NCBI GenBank assembly: GCA_040414495.1
Contig: JBEDUI010000041.1
Coordinates: 1 to 44,126, forward strand
Direction of reading: 5' to 3'
Length of the DNA stretch: 44,126 nucleotides
From: DATAVB01 sp040414495
GTDB taxonomy: Bacteria > Actinomycetota > Actinomycetes > Mycobacteriales > QHCD01
Below, in pieces: positions 42,088 to 44,126 of this stretch; position 1 is the stretch's first letter; the number at the start of each line of letters is the position of its first letter. Position numbers and translations under genes: made by a program. The notes under the pieces were generated by a model. That model did no database searches and had not been told where the DNA came from. It saw only the letters and a list, made by a program, of their open reading frames with translations.

Positions 42088-42101
42088 GGGGCCGATGGCC
42101 C
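42088..42101 (+). promoter_or_regulatory. DevR/DosR-like palindrome upstream of the tandem Usp gene
   Basis: GGGGCCGATGGCCC at 42088-42101 fits the GGGnCnnnnGnCCC core of the mycobacterial DosR box. It lies 68 bases before the ATG of the tandem universal stress protein, a class of gene commonly in the DosR regulon. The flanks do not match the full 20-base consensus. Confidence 0.45.
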
Positions 42102-42169
42102 TATCTCAATCGCGGCCGCAGCTGTGTCATGAACCTGATATTCCGGTTATCGGGCGGAAGGAGTCCGCG

Positions 42170-43033
42170 ATGGCGGCTGAGCAGGAGGCCGCCCGGCTGG
42201 GCGTACTGGTCGGTGTGGACGGATCCAGAGCAAGCCTGGCCGCCGTCGATTGGGCGGCGCAGCTGGGCGCAGATACTGGCGCGCCGCTGACCCTATGTCT
42301 GGTCGTTCCCGATGACCCCTCGTTCGGTCTGCCGGCCGACCCAAGCATTGCCGAGGATGTGCGCGAACGGGGCAAAACCGCGCTGCACCAGGCGCGTGAA
42401 CACGCGTTGCGATCCCAGCCGCACGCGAACCTCGCGATCGAACTGGTGTCCGGTCAACCGGCGGCGACGTTGTGCGATATGGCCGCCCGAGCGCAATTGC
42501 TGGTTGTTGGCAGTCACGGCACCGGGTGGTTCGACCGACTGCTGATCGGATCGACCAGCACGCAGGTCGCCGCCCATGCCCCGGGAATCGTGGTAGTGAC
42601 CAGAATGGAAGGTCGCCGGGTCGACGGCCCGGTTCTGGTGGGAGTGGACGCATCGGCGCAGTCGCAGGCGGCGCTGGAATTCGGCTTTCAGACAGCGGCG
42701 CGGTTGGATCGTGGATTGCTTGCGCTGCACGCGTACGGCGCGCCAGCGAGCGCTCTGGCGTTACGCAAGGAACCAGCGGTCGCGGGCCGGCTCGCCGCAA
42801 CCGAATTGCTGGACGAGGCGTTGGCGCCGTGGATCGGGAAGTTCCCGGGCGTACGGGTACGGCGGGAGGTTCAGCAGGGCTCGGCCAGCCGGATCCTGGT
42901 GCAGACCAGCATCAATGCCGCGCTGGTGGCGCTCGGGTCCCGGGGTCGGGGCGGATTCGCCGGGCTGGCCCTGGGTTCGGTGAGCCAGCATGTTCTCGCG
43001 CTGGCCAGCTGTCCGGTTGCCATTGCTCATTAA
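42170..43033 (+). CDS. Tandem-domain universal stress protein
   Basis: A 287-residue protein with two UspA domains. Domain 1 begins LGVLVGVDGSRASLAAVDWA and contains VVGSHGTGWFDRLLIGSTSTQV. Domain 2 begins GPVLVGVDASAQSQAALEFG and contains LGSRGRGGFAGLALGSVSQHV. Both keep the G-x2-G-x9-G-S/T ATP-binding pattern. The ATG at 42170 has a strong AAGGAG; the frame extends upstream without conserved sequence. Tandem Usp proteins of this kind in mycobacteria respond to hypoxia and nitric oxide through DosR, and a DosR-like palindrome stands upstream. It has no link to the sugar genes before it. Confidence 0.93.
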   Translation: MAAEQEAARLGVLVGVDGSRASLAAVDWAAQLGADTGAPLTLCLVVPDDPSFGLPADPSIAEDVRERGKTALHQAREHALRSQPHANLAIELVSGQPAATLCDMAARAQLLVVGSHGTGWFDRLLIGSTSTQVAAHAPGIVVVTRMEGRRVDGPVLVGVDASAQSQAALEFGFQTAARLDRGLLALHAYGAPASALALRKEPAVAGRLAATELLDEALAPWIGKFPGVRVRREVQQGSASRILVQTSINAALVALGSRGRGGFAGLALGSVSQHVLALASCPVAIAH

Positions 43034-43267
43034 TGCAATTACCCCGCGTACTCCCCCGCCGTACTTCCAGGCCTGCTCCGCCGGGTACGAAAATCACTCG
43101 CGCTGGAATGTGGACGCGCGTACGGTCGCCGCTAATACAGTCACCGAGGAATTCGGACGGTCCAGTGTTCATCTAGTCGACGGTTTCCCAAACCCGGCAG
43201 AAGCGCGCCGATAGCGCGCTCTTGCCGCGCCCGTCACTGGTCGAACAACCCTGGATCGGAGATTTCG

Positions 43268-43486
43268 GTGTCTGCTGTCTGCGATATCTGCGCCAAGAAA
43301 CCACAATTCGGCAACAAAGTCACCCGTCTCGGCCGTAATGCGCAAAAGCGGCGGGTGCAGGGCCGGGCCAAACGTCTGTTCCGGCCGAATGTGCAGACGG
43401 TTCGCGTCGTTATCGATGGCACCCCGCGGCGGCTGACCGTATGCACCTCGTGTCTGAAAGCCGGCAAGGTGACCCGCCGCGGCTAG
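43268..43486 (+). CDS. rpmB: 50S ribosomal protein L28, zinc-type (C+)
   Basis: A 72-residue ribosomal protein starting at GTG. It begins VCDICAKKPQFGNKVT and ends RRLTVCTSCLKAGKV, giving the two Cys-x2-Cys pairs of the zinc-binding (C+) form. Actinobacteria often carry a second, Cys-free copy induced under zinc limitation; none is seen in this window. It stands alone, not next to rpmG or other ribosomal genes, and the 234 bases upstream show no clear Zur box. Confidence 0.93.
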   Translation: MSAVCDICAKKPQFGNKVTRLGRNAQKRRVQGRAKRLFRPNVQTVRVVIDGTPRRLTVCTSCLKAGKVTRRG

Positions 43487-43742
43487 CGGCGTCTGACCAG
43501 TAATACACGGGATTGCCTGTCCTGCTTGGGAAACTCGAGATTCTGAAGTCTCAAGTGGTCTGAGCGGGAGGGCATTCCGTGGGTGAATGGTATCGCCGAC
43601 GGTCCGCGTTGTGGTGTTCGCGGGACTGCCAGAATCGCTTATGTGGCGCCGATTGTGACGATTTGCTGACCAGCAGTAATTCGTTCCTGGGTGGCTCCTC
43701 TCCCGGCCAGAATTGTCGGTGGGTAGTTCTAGAGTTTTGGGT

Positions 43743-44126
43743 ATGAGCAGCACGACGAGCATCGGCCCGCGTCCCGTGTCGGATCTGATCGGGTCGTTGC
43801 ATGCTGTCGTGGAGGGGTTGGTCGAGGCGGAGTGGTGGCGGTTGACCGGTCAGGAGTCGGCCGATTGCATGGAAGGAATGGAGTCGGTATTTCGGCTGCT
43901 GGAGTTCGCTCGCTCGCGCGAGTTGGCGGATTTTCATGCCCGGGATTTCGCCGGGCAGCAAGCCGGCTTATCCACCGAAGCATTCCTACAAGCCCGGCTA
44001 CGCCTCTCACCCGGCGAAGCCAAAGTCCGAGTCCGGTCGGCGCACGAGTTGGCCGGGTCGGTCAGTGTCTCGGGTGAACTCGTCGAACCGGAATTGCCGG
44101 CGACCGCGGCCGCGGCCTCTGAGGGT
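43743..44126 (+). CDS. DUF222/13E12 repeat family protein, N-terminal part, cut by window edge
   Basis: An open frame of 128 codons runs off the right edge. It reads MSSTTSIGPRPVSDLIGS, then a helical segment rich in Glu and Trp (VEAEWWRLTGQESADCMEGM), ARSRELADFHARD, and FLQARLRLSPGEAKVRVRSA. This is the DUF222 pattern found at the N-terminus of the actinobacterial 13E12 family, normally followed by an HNH nuclease domain, which would lie outside the window. The family is multi-copy in many actinobacteria and behaves like a selfish or domesticated mobile gene. TAGAGT (43730-43735) ends seven bases before the ATG, a leaderless arrangement with no Shine-Dalgarno. Confidence 0.85.
   Translation, partial: MSSTTSIGPRPVSDLIGSLHAVVEGLVEAEWWRLTGQESADCMEGMESVFRLLEFARSRELADFHARDFAGQQAGLSTEAFLQARLRLSPGEAKVRVRSAHELAGSVSVSGELVEPELPATAAAASEG

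Overview
The window comes from a high-GC actinobacterium. Evidence: GC-rich third positions throughout, many GTG starts and GTGA/ATGA stop-start overlaps, several starts that sit 6-7 bases behind a -10 hexamer (leaderless pattern), the zinc-type ribosomal protein L28, a DUF222/13E12-type HNH endonuclease at the right edge, a HAIR-like heat-shock operator, and a selenocysteine formate dehydrogenase of actinobacterial type. I cannot place it to genus. I found no tRNA or rRNA gene, no complete insertion sequence and no CRISPR array.

Region 1 (1-5.6 kb) holds housekeeping and accessory genes: a dispersed inverted-repeat element, a secreted DUF1906 protein, an MgtC/SapB membrane protein, an unrecognised Cys-pair protein, a DUF488 protein and a transketolase. 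Region 2 (5.8-10.9 kb) is a compact minus-strand operon for a membrane-attached formate dehydrogenase: catalytic subunit with an in-frame UGA (Sec190) and a visible SECIS hairpin, a four-cluster ferredoxin-like subunit and an NrfD-type membrane anchor. Region 3 (11.5-16.4 kb) holds a probable acetate/monocarboxylate channel, a universal stress protein, SRPBCC and GNAT proteins, an Hsp20 chaperone behind a HAIR-like operator, a TIGR02206 membrane protein, an AraC-type regulator and a VOC protein. A second copy of the dispersed element lies here.

Region 4 (16.4-42.0 kb) is the most striking part: about 26 kb of carbohydrate genes in two linked blocks. Block A (16.4-28.7 kb) is a divergon. On the left are two ABC permeases and a secreted barrel-like protein with an apparent beta-sandwich insert. 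On the right are a solute-binding lipoprotein, a Gfo/Idh/MocA dehydrogenase, a cytoplasmic heparinase II/III-like lyase, a pair of amidohydrolase-fold proteins, an unusual regulator (N-terminal sensor, GGDEF-like palm, winged helix) and a class III aminotransferase. The divergent promoter region carries repeated GTCCGTWA half-sites. Block B (28.6-42.0 kb) holds LplB/LplC-type permeases without a binding protein, three more Gfo/Idh/MocA dehydrogenases, two DegT/DnrJ/EryC1 sugar aminotransferases, a second amidohydrolase pair, a LacI-type regulator, a NagA-like deacetylase and a serine beta-lactamase-fold hydrolase. Four TTGACA-type promoters in block B each carry a TGCAAGCGCTTGCA-like operator at or near the start site, so they look like one LacI regulon.

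Taken together, region 4 looks like a system that imports an oligosaccharide (perhaps amino- or uronic-acid-containing), cleaves it, deacetylates it and passes it through NAD(P)-dependent oxidation, PLP transamination and lactone or amide hydrolysis. The exact pathway is not recognisable to me. In each block a metal-competent amidohydrolase is translationally coupled to a paralogue that has lost the metal ligands, which suggests an obligate enzyme/pseudoenzyme pair. The last 2 kb hold a tandem universal stress protein behind a DevR/DosR-like palindrome, rpmB, and the start of the DUF222 gene cut by the window edge.
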